Shown: piece by piece, positions 49,764 through 58,903 of the stretch | Numbering within the stretch: position 1 is the first letter of the stretch | Layout of the letters: each line of letters starts with the position of its first letter | NCBI GenBank assembly: GCA_027482185.1 | Contig: JAIXWF010000012.1 | Span: forward strand, 62,001 to 126,000 | Direction: 5' to 3' | DNA length: 64,000 bases | Origin: Opitutaceae bacterium | Lineage (GTDB): Bacteria > Verrucomicrobiota > Verrucomicrobiia > Opitutales > Opitutaceae | Notes under the pieces: generated by a model | Seen by the model: only the letters and a program-made list of their open reading frames with translations | What the model was told of the DNA's origin: nothing | The model's database searches: none | Position numbers and translations under genes: made by a program

Positions 49764-50768
49764 ATGCTCTCGCGCGTGGCCCACTCCCTGTATTGGATGA
49801 GCCGTTACATCGAGCGCGCGGAAAACGTCGCCCGCCTCCTCGAGGTCAACCTGCAGTTCCTCTTCGATTTCCAGGACTTCGACGCCACCAAGCAGAACCA
49901 GCACTGGGAATCCCTCATCCTCAGCTCCGGCGAGGAAGAGCTTTTCGCCAAACTCTACGAGCACGCCGACAGCCGCTCCGTCACCGAGTTCTTCGCCTTC
50001 GATCTGCGCAATCCGTCCTCGATCCTCGCCTGCGTCTACGCCGCCCGCGAGAACGCCCGCATGATCCGCGACCAGATTTCCCTCGAGATGTGGGAAACGA
50101 TCAACGAGCTCCACCTCTTCCTCAAGAGCCGCAGCACCGCCGGCGTCTGGGCGGAAGGCCCCAACGAATTCTTCAACCACATCAAGCGGGTCTCCCATCT
50201 GTTCCAGGGGCTCACCGTCTCGACCTACTCGCGCAGCGAGGGCTGGGAGTTCATCCAGTTCGGCAAGTACATCGAGCGCGCCGACAAGACCACGCGCATC
50301 CTCGATGTGAAGTACCACATCCTCCTCCCGAGCGCGACCGACGTCGGCGGCGCCGTCGACACCGCCCAGTGGCAGGCCGTCCTCCGGTCCGCCTCCGCCC
50401 TCGAGGCCTACCGTCGCTATTACGTCCGCGAAATCCTCCCGTGGAAGGCGGCCGAGTTCCTCATTTTCTCGGACTCCTTCCCGCGCTCCCTCCATTTCTG
50501 CGTCGGCCAGATCGACGAATTCCTCCGCAAGATCCTCGGCGAAACCGCCGCCCGGCCCAAGTCCCCCGCGGCCCGCGCCTCCCGCCGCCTGCTCGCGGAC
50601 CTGCAGTCGCTCACGATCACCGATGTCCTCGACGAGGGCCTCCACGAATTTTTGATGGGCATCCAGTCCACCCTCGCCGACATCGGCGACGAGGTCGTGC
50701 AGACGACGATGTTCTACCCCGCCGAGTCGGTGCTCGAGGATCAGCAGCAGCAGCAACAGCAGCAATAG
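49764..50768 (+). CDS. Alpha-E domain protein (DUF403, COG2307) with C-terminal poly-Gln
   Basis: MLSRVAHSLYWMSRYIERAENVARLLEVNLQFLFDF...; follows the ATP-grasp gene; ends VLEDQQQQQQQQ*. Confidence 0.92.
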   Translation: MLSRVAHSLYWMSRYIERAENVARLLEVNLQFLFDFQDFDATKQNQHWESLILSSGEEELFAKLYEHADSRSVTEFFAFDLRNPSSILACVYAARENARMIRDQISLEMWETINELHLFLKSRSTAGVWAEGPNEFFNHIKRVSHLFQGLTVSTYSRSEGWEFIQFGKYIERADKTTRILDVKYHILLPSATDVGGAVDTAQWQAVLRSASALEAYRRYYVREILPWKAAEFLIFSDSFPRSLHFCVGQIDEFLRKILGETAARPKSPAARASRRLLADLQSLTITDVLDEGLHEFLMGIQSTLADIGDEVVQTTMFYPAESVLEDQQQQQQQQ

Positions 50769-50821
50769 CCGGTTTCTCCCGCTGCCTGCTCCGCGCCGCC
50801 GGCTCCCGCCGGCCGTCGTCC

Positions 50822-51685
50822 ATGCATCTTCGCATCCTCCACCGCACCACGTTCACCTACGCCGGCAAGGCCACCGACTCGTTCAACGAGGTCCGCCTGC
50901 GCCCGATGCGCGACGCCGTGCAGACCTGCCGCGACTTCAAGCTCCGCCTCACTCCCGGCGCCGTGCCGCGCGAATACGACGACTTCTACGGCAACACCGT
51001 CCATTATTTCGAAGTTCCGGACAGCCACAACAAGCTGATCATCGAAGCCGTTTCCCTCGTCGACACCGTCGCCAGCGCCGCCCGCCCGCCGATCCCCCGC
51101 GTCGCCGTCGAGGACCTCGAGCGCTCCGGCGAACGCGAAATGTTCGGCGAGTTCTACAACAGCTCCCACTACGTCCCCCTCGAGGTCGAGCTCTGGCGCG
51201 AGGCCCAGGACGCCCTCGCCGAGGGCCGCAGCGATGTCTGGAGCGACGTGCGCCGCCTCGGCTCCCACGTGTATCGGCGTTTCGCCTACCGGCCCAACAC
51301 CACCGGCGTGAACACCCGCGCCACCGACGTCCTCAAGCTCCGCATGGGCGTCTGCCAGGACTTCGCCCACGTGCAGCTCGGCATGTGCCGCAGCCTCGGC
51401 ATCCCCGCCCGCTACGTCAGCGGCTACTTCTTCAACAACACGCGCCGCCCCCGCGAGATCGAGGCGTCGCACGCCTGGATCGAGGCCTTCGTCCCCGGCT
51501 ACGGCTGGGCCGCGTGGGATCCGACCCACGACCGCCCCGCCGACGAGCGCTACGTCAAGGTCGCCGTCGGCCGCGACTACGCCGACATCCGCCCGGTCAA
51601 CGGCACCTACCGCGGCGCCCCCACGCGCTCCCTCAAAGTCGACGTCACCGTCCGCGAAGCCCCCGCCGGCGAAGCCGCCGCCTGA
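50822..51685 (+). CDS. Transglutaminase-like cysteine peptidase family protein
   Basis: MHLRILHRTTFTYAGKATDSFNEVRLRP...RMGVCQDFAHVQLGMCRSLGIPARYVSGYFF...ASHAWIEAFVPGYGWAAWDPTHDR (C-H-D triad). Confidence 0.93.
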   Translation: MHLRILHRTTFTYAGKATDSFNEVRLRPMRDAVQTCRDFKLRLTPGAVPREYDDFYGNTVHYFEVPDSHNKLIIEAVSLVDTVASAARPPIPRVAVEDLERSGEREMFGEFYNSSHYVPLEVELWREAQDALAEGRSDVWSDVRRLGSHVYRRFAYRPNTTGVNTRATDVLKLRMGVCQDFAHVQLGMCRSLGIPARYVSGYFFNNTRRPREIEASHAWIEAFVPGYGWAAWDPTHDRPADERYVKVAVGRDYADIRPVNGTYRGAPTRSLKVDVTVREAPAGEAAA

Positions 51686-51704
51686 GCGCGAGCGGAGCCC
51701 GCCC

Positions 51705-51729
51705 GTAGCCCGGAGCTTCAGCCCGGGCC
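51705..51729. repeat. 25-bp GTAG...CTTC palindromic element
   Basis: GTAGCCCGGAGCTTCAGCCCGGGCC. Confidence 0.75.
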
Positions 51730-51794
51730 TATTCCGTCCCCCTCGCGCTCCCGCGCGCCACCGTCGCGCCCGGCCCTCCCGCCGCGTCCGCCCC

Positions 51795-51831
51795 CTCAAC
51801 TCCAAACTCCGAACCCTCAACTCTCAACTCA
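51795..51831. repeat. Mixed heptamer array (families A and C)
   Basis: ctcaactccaaactccgaaccctcaactctcaactc. Confidence 0.85.
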
Positions 51832-51885
51832 GCCACCCGCCACCCTCGCTATTCCCCGATCCCGCCCATACCCTCGTCCCACCGC

Positions 51886-52752
51886 ATGTTCCTCCGCCTC
51901 ACCCACGTCACCCGCTACTCCTATTCGACCGGGGTGACGTTCGCCCCGCACGCCCTCTACCTGCGGCCCCGCGAAACCTCCCGCCAGCGGCTCCACAGTT
52001 TCGCCCTCACGATCTCGCCCCCGGCCCGGCGCATCGCCACCACCGACCCCTTGGACAACGCCCTCGACTGGGCCTACTTCGACTCCGCGTTCCCGGTCAA
52101 CGCCCTCGAGTTCCGCAGCGAACTCATGGTCGAGACCCTCGACACCAATCCTTTCGATTTCTTTTTGGTGCCGTCGGCTCTGTCCTTCCCCTTCGGATAC
52201 AACGCCGCCGAAGCCGTCGCCCTCGCGCCCTGCCTCGCCCTGCGCCCCGACTCCGCCGGCGCGCCTTTGCACGATTGGCTCGCCCGCCATCTGCCCGTGC
52301 GGCCGACCGACACCGTCGCCTTTCTCGGCGCCCTCAACAGCGCCGTCTTCGGTTCCCTCCGCTACACCCGCCGCGACGAAGAAGGCATCCAGTCCGCCGG
52401 CGAAACGATTTCCCGCGGCACCGGCTCCTGCCGCGACTACGCCGTCCTCCTGATCGAGCTTTGCCGCACCCTCGGCCTCGCCGCCCGCTTCGTCAGCGGC
52501 TACCTCTACGAGGCACCGCCCCCCGGCCAGCCCGTCTCCCCGCCCGCCATGCACGCCTGGGCCGAGGTCTACTTGCCCGGCGGCGGTTGGCGCGGCCTCG
52601 ACGCCACGCGCGGCATTTTCTGCGACGATGCCTTCGTCGCCGTCGCCCACGCCGCCGTCGCCGAAAGCGTCAACCCGATCCAAGGCGCGATCTTCGCGCC
52701 GCCCGGCACGACCTCGTCGCTCCACACGCACCTGACCATCGACCGGCTCTGA
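51886..52752 (+). CDS. Transglutaminase family protein (second copy)
   Basis: MFLRLTHVTRYSYSTGVTFAPHALYLRPRE...GTGSCRDYAVLLIELCRTLGLAARFVSGYLYE...AMHAWAEVYLPGGGWRGLDATRG. Confidence 0.93.
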   Translation: MFLRLTHVTRYSYSTGVTFAPHALYLRPRETSRQRLHSFALTISPPARRIATTDPLDNALDWAYFDSAFPVNALEFRSELMVETLDTNPFDFFLVPSALSFPFGYNAAEAVALAPCLALRPDSAGAPLHDWLARHLPVRPTDTVAFLGALNSAVFGSLRYTRRDEEGIQSAGETISRGTGSCRDYAVLLIELCRTLGLAARFVSGYLYEAPPPGQPVSPPAMHAWAEVYLPGGGWRGLDATRGIFCDDAFVAVAHAAVAESVNPIQGAIFAPPGTTSSLHTHLTIDRL

Positions 52753-52775
52753 GCCGCTCGCGTATCCCATTTTCC

Positions 52776-55007
52776 ATGACCGCACCCGGCCCGAACGCCT
52801 CCACCCCGCTCCGGGCCTGCGCCGCCGCGGTCGAATCCTCCCTCGCCCGCACCGGCATGCTGCTCACGATGGGCGGCGAGCCGACCTTCGTCCCGGTGCA
52901 TCCGTCCGGCGCCGAATGGCAGACCGCCGCCCTCGGCCCCACCAAACTCGCCTACGCCCGGAAACTCGCCCGCGAGCTCGTCCGCACCGCCGCCCCCGGC
53001 GCCGTCATCCTCGAGACCTCCGGCAAACACTACCCCGGCGAACCGCTCCCGCGCTGGACCCTGCTCGTCCAGGCCCGCGCCGACGGCCAGCCCGCCTGGC
53101 GCGACATCACCCGCCTCCGCGCCGACACCGAACCCGGCACCCACACCGTCGCCGATGCCGCGCGTTTCCTCGCCGCCCTCGCCGCCGCCCTGAGTCTTAA
53201 GTCGCCGCGCCCGCTGCCCCTGGTGGAACCGGAAACACCCGCCGCGCCCATCGGTTTCGTCCTGCCCCTCGACCAACCCGAAGGCCCATGGATCACCGAC
53301 GATTGGTCCGCCGCCTTCGCTCCTCCACCCGAGCCCCCGGACCCCAAACCCGAGATCCTCATTCCGCTTTTCCCCGGCGACAGCCCCGCCGGCCTGCGCC
53401 TGCCCCTCGGCTCCCTCGGCGAGAAAAACCTCCGCCGCGCCCTCACCGCCGAAATCAAGCACGGCTCGCTTACGATCTTCGTTCCGCCGCTGCTGCTCTC
53501 GAGTTACCTCGCCCTGCTCGTCGCCATCGAAGGCGCCTTGGCGAAATTGAATCTCCGCGACGTCGTCCTCGCCGGCTACGCCCCGCCGCCCGATCCCAAA
53601 CTTCCGACCATCGGCCTCGCCAGCGATCCGGGCGTACTCGAGATCAACCTCACGCCCTGCGCGGATTGGGCCGAGTACGACGCCCAGCTCGCCAAGCTCT
53701 ACGCCGCCGCCGCCGCCTGCGGCCTCTGTGCGCGCAAGCTCCAATTCAACGGCCGCGAAGTCGGCACCGGCGGCGGCGCCCACCTCGTCTTCGGCGGCCC
53801 CGTCGGCCTGCTCTCGCCGTTCTTCGCCTTTCCCGCGCTGCTGCCCTCGGTGATCCGCTACTGGCAACATCACCCCGCGCTCAGCTACGCGTTCACCGGC
53901 GCCTACCTCGGCCCGAGCTCGCAGGCCCCGCGCATCGACGAATCGACCTTCGAGGCACTCTACGAACTGGAAATCGCCTGCGCCGGCGCCGAGAACCTCG
54001 GTCACCCGCAGAACCTCGCGCTCTTCGATTTGCTGTTCCGCGACCTGCTGATGGACCGCTCCGGCAACACCCATCGCGCCGAGATCAGCGTCGACAAACT
54101 CTGGAATCCCTTCGCGCCCAACGGCCGCCTTGGGCTCGTCGAATTCCGCGCCTTCGAAACGCATCCCTCCGCCGCCGTCCAATCCGCGGTCGCCCTCTTC
54201 GTCCGCGCCATTCTCGCCCGCCTCGCCGCCGATCCGTTCAAGACGCCCTTCATCCGCTGGCACGGCGAACTCCACGACCGTTTCTTCCTCCCTGCTTTCG
54301 TCTGGCAGGACCTCGTCGCGATCTGCGCCGACCTCCGCGCCCACGGCATCCCCTTCGATCCCGAATGGCTCCGCCCCGCCTGGGAATTCCGTTTCCCCAA
54401 GCTCGGCGAGATTCCTCTCTCAACGCTCAACTCTCAGCTCTCAACTCCAACGCTTGTCGTCAGACAGGCGTTGGAAGCCTGGCCCCTCCTCGGCGAATCC
54501 CCCAACGCCGGCACCGTCGCCCGCACCGTCGACTCCAGCCTCGACCGCCTCGAAGCCTGCGCGACCGACACCGCCGTCCTCGAAAAAGGCCTCCTCCTCG
54601 TCAACGGCCTCCCCTGCGAGTTCCGTCCGCTCGATCTCTCAACTCTCAACCCTCAACTCTCAACGGCTGCGCCGGACGGCGCAGCCTGCGGCATTCGTTA
54701 TCGCGCCTTCTACCTCACCCCATCGCTCCAACCGCACGTCCCCGTGCACGCGCCATTGCTGCTCGAATGGGTCGACCGCGAAACGCTCACCGTGATCGCC
54801 GCCGCGAAATGGCACGTGTGGAATCCGGCGAACACGACCTATCCCGCCGCCCCCGCCGACGACACCGCCGCCGCCGCGCGCCGCGCCGAACGTTGGCAAC
54901 CGTGGACCGCGACGCTCGGCCAGTCCCGCTTCATCCCGAAAATCGATTTCCCGCCCGAAGGCCGCCACACCCTCGACCTCCGCCGCTACCCCGCGCAAAC
55001 CCGCTAG
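52776..55007 (+). CDS. DUF2126-family protein
   Basis: LTMGGEPTFVPVHPSGAEWQTAALGPTKLAYARKLARELV...GGGAHLVFGG...GNTHRAEISVDKLWNPFAPNGRLGLVEFRAFETHP...FIRWHGELHDRFFLPAFVWQDL; follows a transglutaminase gene. Confidence 0.88.
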   Translation: MTAPGPNASTPLRACAAAVESSLARTGMLLTMGGEPTFVPVHPSGAEWQTAALGPTKLAYARKLARELVRTAAPGAVILETSGKHYPGEPLPRWTLLVQARADGQPAWRDITRLRADTEPGTHTVADAARFLAALAAALSLKSPRPLPLVEPETPAAPIGFVLPLDQPEGPWITDDWSAAFAPPPEPPDPKPEILIPLFPGDSPAGLRLPLGSLGEKNLRRALTAEIKHGSLTIFVPPLLLSSYLALLVAIEGALAKLNLRDVVLAGYAPPPDPKLPTIGLASDPGVLEINLTPCADWAEYDAQLAKLYAAAAACGLCARKLQFNGREVGTGGGAHLVFGGPVGLLSPFFAFPALLPSVIRYWQHHPALSYAFTGAYLGPSSQAPRIDESTFEALYELEIACAGAENLGHPQNLALFDLLFRDLLMDRSGNTHRAEISVDKLWNPFAPNGRLGLVEFRAFETHPSAAVQSAVALFVRAILARLAADPFKTPFIRWHGELHDRFFLPAFVWQDLVAICADLRAHGIPFDPEWLRPAWEFRFPKLGEIPLSTLNSQLSTPTLVVRQALEAWPLLGESPNAGTVARTVDSSLDRLEACATDTAVLEKGLLLVNGLPCEFRPLDLSTLNPQLSTAAPDGAACGIRYRAFYLTPSLQPHVPVHAPLLLEWVDRETLTVIAAAKWHVWNPANTTYPAAPADDTAAAARRAERWQPWTATLGQSRFIPKIDFPPEGRHTLDLRRYPAQTR
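54417..54472. repeat. In-frame heptamer array (family A) plus hairpin inside the DUF2126 gene
   Basis: ctctcaacgctcaactctcagctctcaactcc (LSTLNSQLST) then AACGCTTGTC-gtca-GACAGGCGTT. Confidence 0.9.
54633..54686. repeat. Second in-frame heptamer array plus perfect hairpin inside the DUF2126 gene
   Basis: atctctcaactctcaaccctcaactctcaac (LSTLNPQLST) then GGCTGCGCC-ggac-GGCGCAGCC (54665-54686). Confidence 0.92.
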
Positions 55008-55010
55008 CCG

Positions 55011-55035
55011 GTAGGGGCGCGCCTCGCGCGCGCCC
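55011..55035. repeat. 25-bp GTAGGGGCG palindromic element
   Basis: GTAGGGGCGCGCCTCGCGCGCGCCC, 3 bp after the DUF2126 stop. Confidence 0.85.
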
Positions 55036-55056
55036 TGCGCAGACCTCAATCCGTTT

Positions 55057-55136
55057 CACCACGGATGGCACCGATAGCACGGATAAACTCCCGGAGCCTG
55101 TGCCTCCCTCCGTGTTGATCCGTGTAATCCGTGGTC
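55057..55136. repeat. Inverted repeat of ACACGGAT-type units
   Basis: caccacggatggcaccgatagcacggataaac ... gtgttgatccgtgtaatccgtggtc. Confidence 0.85.
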
Positions 55137-55185
55137 AAATCGTTTCCGTCGGCCCACGGCCGGTCACCGACCGGCCCAACCTCAA

Positions 55186-58100
55186 TCACAGCGGCGCCGA
55201 ATTCTTCGGATCCGCCAGCAGCGCCTTGAACCCCGCATCCTCGCGCACGCTGTCCCACACCGGATCGACCTTGAGCATGGGCACCGAGAGTCCGCTCCGC
55301 ACGCGAAGGAGTTTCGCAAGCAGTTCCACGCACTCGCGCGGGCGATTGAGGTAGGCGAAGAGCTCGGCGACTTCGAGTTCGCGCTGGATGAGAATCCGCG
55401 GCGCGCCGGTCCGCACGGTTTCAAGATGACGCCGGGCAGCGCTCACCGCCTCGTCCGCTCGGCCCAACCGCGCCAACGCCAGCGCCAGCTGGAAGTGCTT
55501 TTGCGAAGGTCCAACTTCGGCGATTTCGGCCAATTTTTGCACCAGTGCCATCAGCGCAACGGCGGATTCTTCGGCGTCCACCTTGCGCCCGAGTTTTTGC
55601 AGGGCATCTGTCTGGTAGCGCAGATAAACCAATCGATCCAAATCCTTCGTTTCGGACTTGCTGAGCTCGGCAACAGCCAGCTTCGCCACCTCGGCCACAC
55701 GGCGGGCGCGCCAGAGCCAGCCGATGCGGACGCTTGAGTTCAAGCGATCGACGGAAACAGGCAGTTCGCCGGCCAGCACGTATTGCCATGCCGGAAGATC
55801 CTGCCCCCGCGTTGACTCATGATACCGGGCCCTATCCTGCTGAAACTCATTCAGTCGACGGAGATCGGCAAGGAGGCTAAGGTAGTTGGTCCAATAGACG
55901 GGCCGGAGCGGGTCCAACTCTATCGCCCGACGATAGGCTATCCGCGCTTCTTCTTCCTGCCCCAGCCACGAGGAGAAGATGGCCACGTAGTTGTAGGCCG
56001 CGGCTTCATTGGGCAAAGCCCTCACGACGTTCCTGGCATAGGTCAACCCACGGGAATAATCCCGTTCTAGTTGGCCGTAGTAGGACGCGAGCCCGTAGTC
56101 GCCCGCGCCTCCCGGCACCAGGCGTGCGGCCGTTTCTGCCCACCGCCTCGACTCAGCCGCATGGTGCAGGCGCGTACGGGGATCTTGATCGTATCGGTAG
56201 GCGAACCATTGGGCGTTGGCCAACAGGGACGCCGCCCCTGCGAAACTGGGGTCGATCGCCATTGCCTGTTCGGCCTTCTCAATCGCCGCCAAGTAGGTTT
56301 GCAGGCTTCGTTCTCCGGACTCTGCGGAATTGAAAATCGCAAGCGCACGGATGTAGAGATCGTAGGCTTGCGAATTCTGGGTGGTGAAGCGCGCGAGCAC
56401 AAAACTGCCTGTTGCCCCCCGTGCCTGCAGCACGCGCGCGACTTGATCGGCAACCTCGCTCTGCAAGCCTAGCACATCCTTCAAATCTCGGTCGCCCTTT
56501 GGCAGCGACCACAGCACCGCTTCGTCGCCCGCACGGCGCAGCTCGAGCTGGATACGCACCGTGTTGCCCGCGCGGCGAACGCTGCCGGTGATGACGTTGG
56601 AAACGCCGAGCTTCTGCGCCTTCTCGGTGAGTGAAGCCGTCGAGCCCTTCAACGTAAGCGCGGAATCGCGCGAGACCACCTTCAGGTCGGGAATCTGCGA
56701 AAGCGTGGAAATGATCTCCGCGTGCATCCCGTCCGTGAAAAACGCATTCTCCGGATCGGGGCTGAGATTTTCGAGCGGAAGCACAACGAGCGATTTTTCG
56801 TTCAATGCCGGCGCCACCATGGCAGTCGGTCTGCTTTCCTTTTTAGCCTCCGGCGCCGGCGCGGCGGCCATCCACCTCTGGAACTCCGGCGTCGCGCGGA
56901 TCGGGTCGAAGACGGGGTTGAGCCGCAGCGCCGCCTGCGGCGTCGGCAAGGGGTGGCGCACGACGTTGCTGCGCTGGCCCGCGTCGAATTTGGCGGCGAC
57001 TTCGTTGCCGCGCCCGACCGCGATCCGCAGCAGCGCCCCGCCGGCCCCGGACGACCAAAAGTCCGACCGCAACTCCTTGAGTTGCTCCAACTCTTCGAGA
57101 ATCGCGGCGGCTTCCTTCGTCTCGCCCAGCCGGGCGAGCGCGATGCCTTTCCACACGAGCGCGCGCTTGTTCGCGGGATCCTCGGCGACGACGCGGCTCG
57201 CCGCATTGCGCGCGTTGATCCACTCGGTCCGGGCCGCCTGCGGGCGGTTGGCCATCTCGTGGGCGAGCGCCAATAATCCGGACCGGGGCCCGAGGAAGAT
57301 CCCTTCGTTGATAAAGTCGCGCGTCAGCCGGTTGAGCGCCTCCACGGCTTTGTCGGGCTCCCGCCGCCACATCCAGACCTGACTCGCAACAAACGCGCCG
57401 CGATCTTCGCGCAGCAGCCACGCGGGCCACCGTCCGAGCGCCTCGGCCGCCGCCTCGAGGTCGCCAAGCCAGACCAGTTTGTGGTTCACGTCATGAATCA
57501 GCGTGCGCCCCACCGGACGAATCGCCAGCGACTGCGCGACGGCTTCCCCCATCTCCGCATAGCGTCCATGCCAGAAGAACTGGGCGGCCAGCAGGCCCAG
57601 CCCTTCAGGGTCGCCGCCCGACACGTCGTTTCCGCGCCGAAAAGCCGCCGCTGCCTCGTCCACCTTGCCGGCGAAGGTATGGGCCATGCCCAGAGCTTGA
57701 TATATCCGACGATCCCGGGGCGCGCGCTCGATCAGGCGGTTCAGCAATGGTACCGCCTCCGGCGCCGTCGAAGCCCCGGCGACGGCCAGATACGAAGCCA
57801 ACGCGAGTTGAGCTTCGAAAGAATCGGGGGCCAGTTTCACCGCACGCTCCGCCTGCACGCGCATCGCTTCGCGGCGCGCACCCGAGCGATCGTAGCTGAG
57901 GTTGTAGAGCTGCGCCGACACCTGCGCCTGCGCGGCCCAGACCTCGCCGTCCGCCGGATCAAGGATCACCGCCCGCTTGAGCAAATCGTCCGCGAGAAAA
58001 AAATTCTCGTGGTTGGAGTGGTCGCCGTCCTCGAACAGCGTGCGCGCCTGCGCGACGAGCCGGCGGGCCTCGGAGACCGGCGCAGCCGACGCCGCGCCGG

Positions 58101-58785
58101 AAGCGGGCGAGGCGGTTGGCGCCGGTTTCTCGGTCGCACGCCACGGCTGCCACAACGCGAGCCCCACAACCGCGGCAGCCCCGATGATCGCCGGCCCGAG
58201 CCACGGGCGGGACGTTTGGCGTAGGGGCGTGGCTCGTCCACGCCCTTCCGCGGCAGTCTTGTCCTGGGCGCGGTCAAGCCGCGCCCCTACCTCGGAACCC
58301 GCCCCCACCGCCTCCCCGCCCAGCAACTTCCCCACCCGCGCGCCAAACGCCGCCAGCGCCTTCGCTTCAAACTCCGCCGGGCTCGCCGCGCCGGAGCCCA
58401 CCGGGCGCAGGCGCGTCCATTGCACCTCGCGGAATTCGTCCGGCACGTGGGCCTCCGCGTCGCGGGTGGCATCGATCACCACCGGCAGCAGAAACGCCTT
58501 CGCCGTGGCCATCGCATGCGTGCGCCGCGCCGCCAGTTTCCATTCGATCCGGAAATACCCTTCGAGCCGCGCCTGCGTGTTCGCGGAGATGACCGGCACG
58601 AACAACGCACAGCTCGCGATCTGCCCGCGGATCTTCGCATCCCACGCATCCCCGCCCACCAATTCGTTCCGGTCGAACCACACTTCCACCCCCGCCGCCC
58701 GCAGCGCCTCCGCGATGCGCTGCACGGCCTCCGCGTCCTGCGACGCATAGCTCAGAAAGACGGCTTGGGAGGGAGCATCGGCCAT
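55186..58785 (-). CDS. TIR-domain / TM / TolB-like / TPR multidomain protein
   Basis: MADAPSQAVFLSYASQDAEAVQRIAEALRAAGVEVWFDRNELVGGDAWDAKIRGQIASCALFVPVISANTQARLEGYFRIEWKLA; TM WLGPAIIGAAAVVGLALW; SLVVLPLENLSPDPENAFFTDGMHAEIISTLSQIPDLKVVSRDSAL...GVSNVITGSVRRAGNTVRIQLELRRA; many TPRs. Confidence 0.9.
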   Translation of the reverse strand: MADAPSQAVFLSYASQDAEAVQRIAEALRAAGVEVWFDRNELVGGDAWDAKIRGQIASCALFVPVISANTQARLEGYFRIEWKLAARRTHAMATAKAFLLPVVIDATRDAEAHVPDEFREVQWTRLRPVGSGAASPAEFEAKALAAFGARVGKLLGGEAVGAGSEVGARLDRAQDKTAAEGRGRATPLRQTSRPWLGPAIIGAAAVVGLALWQPWRATEKPAPTASPASGAASAAPVSEARRLVAQARTLFEDGDHSNHENFFLADDLLKRAVILDPADGEVWAAQAQVSAQLYNLSYDRSGARREAMRVQAERAVKLAPDSFEAQLALASYLAVAGASTAPEAVPLLNRLIERAPRDRRIYQALGMAHTFAGKVDEAAAAFRRGNDVSGGDPEGLGLLAAQFFWHGRYAEMGEAVAQSLAIRPVGRTLIHDVNHKLVWLGDLEAAAEALGRWPAWLLREDRGAFVASQVWMWRREPDKAVEALNRLTRDFINEGIFLGPRSGLLALAHEMANRPQAARTEWINARNAASRVVAEDPANKRALVWKGIALARLGETKEAAAILEELEQLKELRSDFWSSGAGGALLRIAVGRGNEVAAKFDAGQRSNVVRHPLPTPQAALRLNPVFDPIRATPEFQRWMAAAPAPEAKKESRPTAMVAPALNEKSLVVLPLENLSPDPENAFFTDGMHAEIISTLSQIPDLKVVSRDSALTLKGSTASLTEKAQKLGVSNVITGSVRRAGNTVRIQLELRRAGDEAVLWSLPKGDRDLKDVLGLQSEVADQVARVLQARGATGSFVLARFTTQNSQAYDLYIRALAIFNSAESGERSLQTYLAAIEKAEQAMAIDPSFAGAASLLANAQWFAYRYDQDPRTRLHHAAESRRWAETAARLVPGGAGDYGLASYYGQLERDYSRGLTYARNVVRALPNEAAAYNYVAIFSSWLGQEEEARIAYRRAIELDPLRPVYWTNYLSLLADLRRLNEFQQDRARYHESTRGQDLPAWQYVLAGELPVSVDRLNSSVRIGWLWRARRVAEVAKLAVAELSKSETKDLDRLVYLRYQTDALQKLGRKVDAEESAVALMALVQKLAEIAEVGPSQKHFQLALALARLGRADEAVSAARRHLETVRTGAPRILIQRELEVAELFAYLNRPRECVELLAKLLRVRSGLSVPMLKVDPVWDSVREDAGFKALLADPKNSAPL
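58221..58290. repeat. Pair of inverted 25-bp GTAGGGGCG palindromes in frame inside the TIR-TPR gene
   Basis: 58221-58245 GTAGGGGCGTGGCTCGTCCACGCCC and 58266-58290 GGGCGCGGTCAAGCCGCGCCCCTAC. Confidence 0.9.
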
Positions 58786-58903
58786 GCGTTTGCGGCGCGC
58801 ATTACGTCGCAGCGACGCCCGCGACGGAAGATTTTTCCGCCTGCCAGCCCCGCCCCACTTCCGCATCGCCTCCGCTTCCCGGATCCGGCTGCTTTTCCGT
58901 CCC

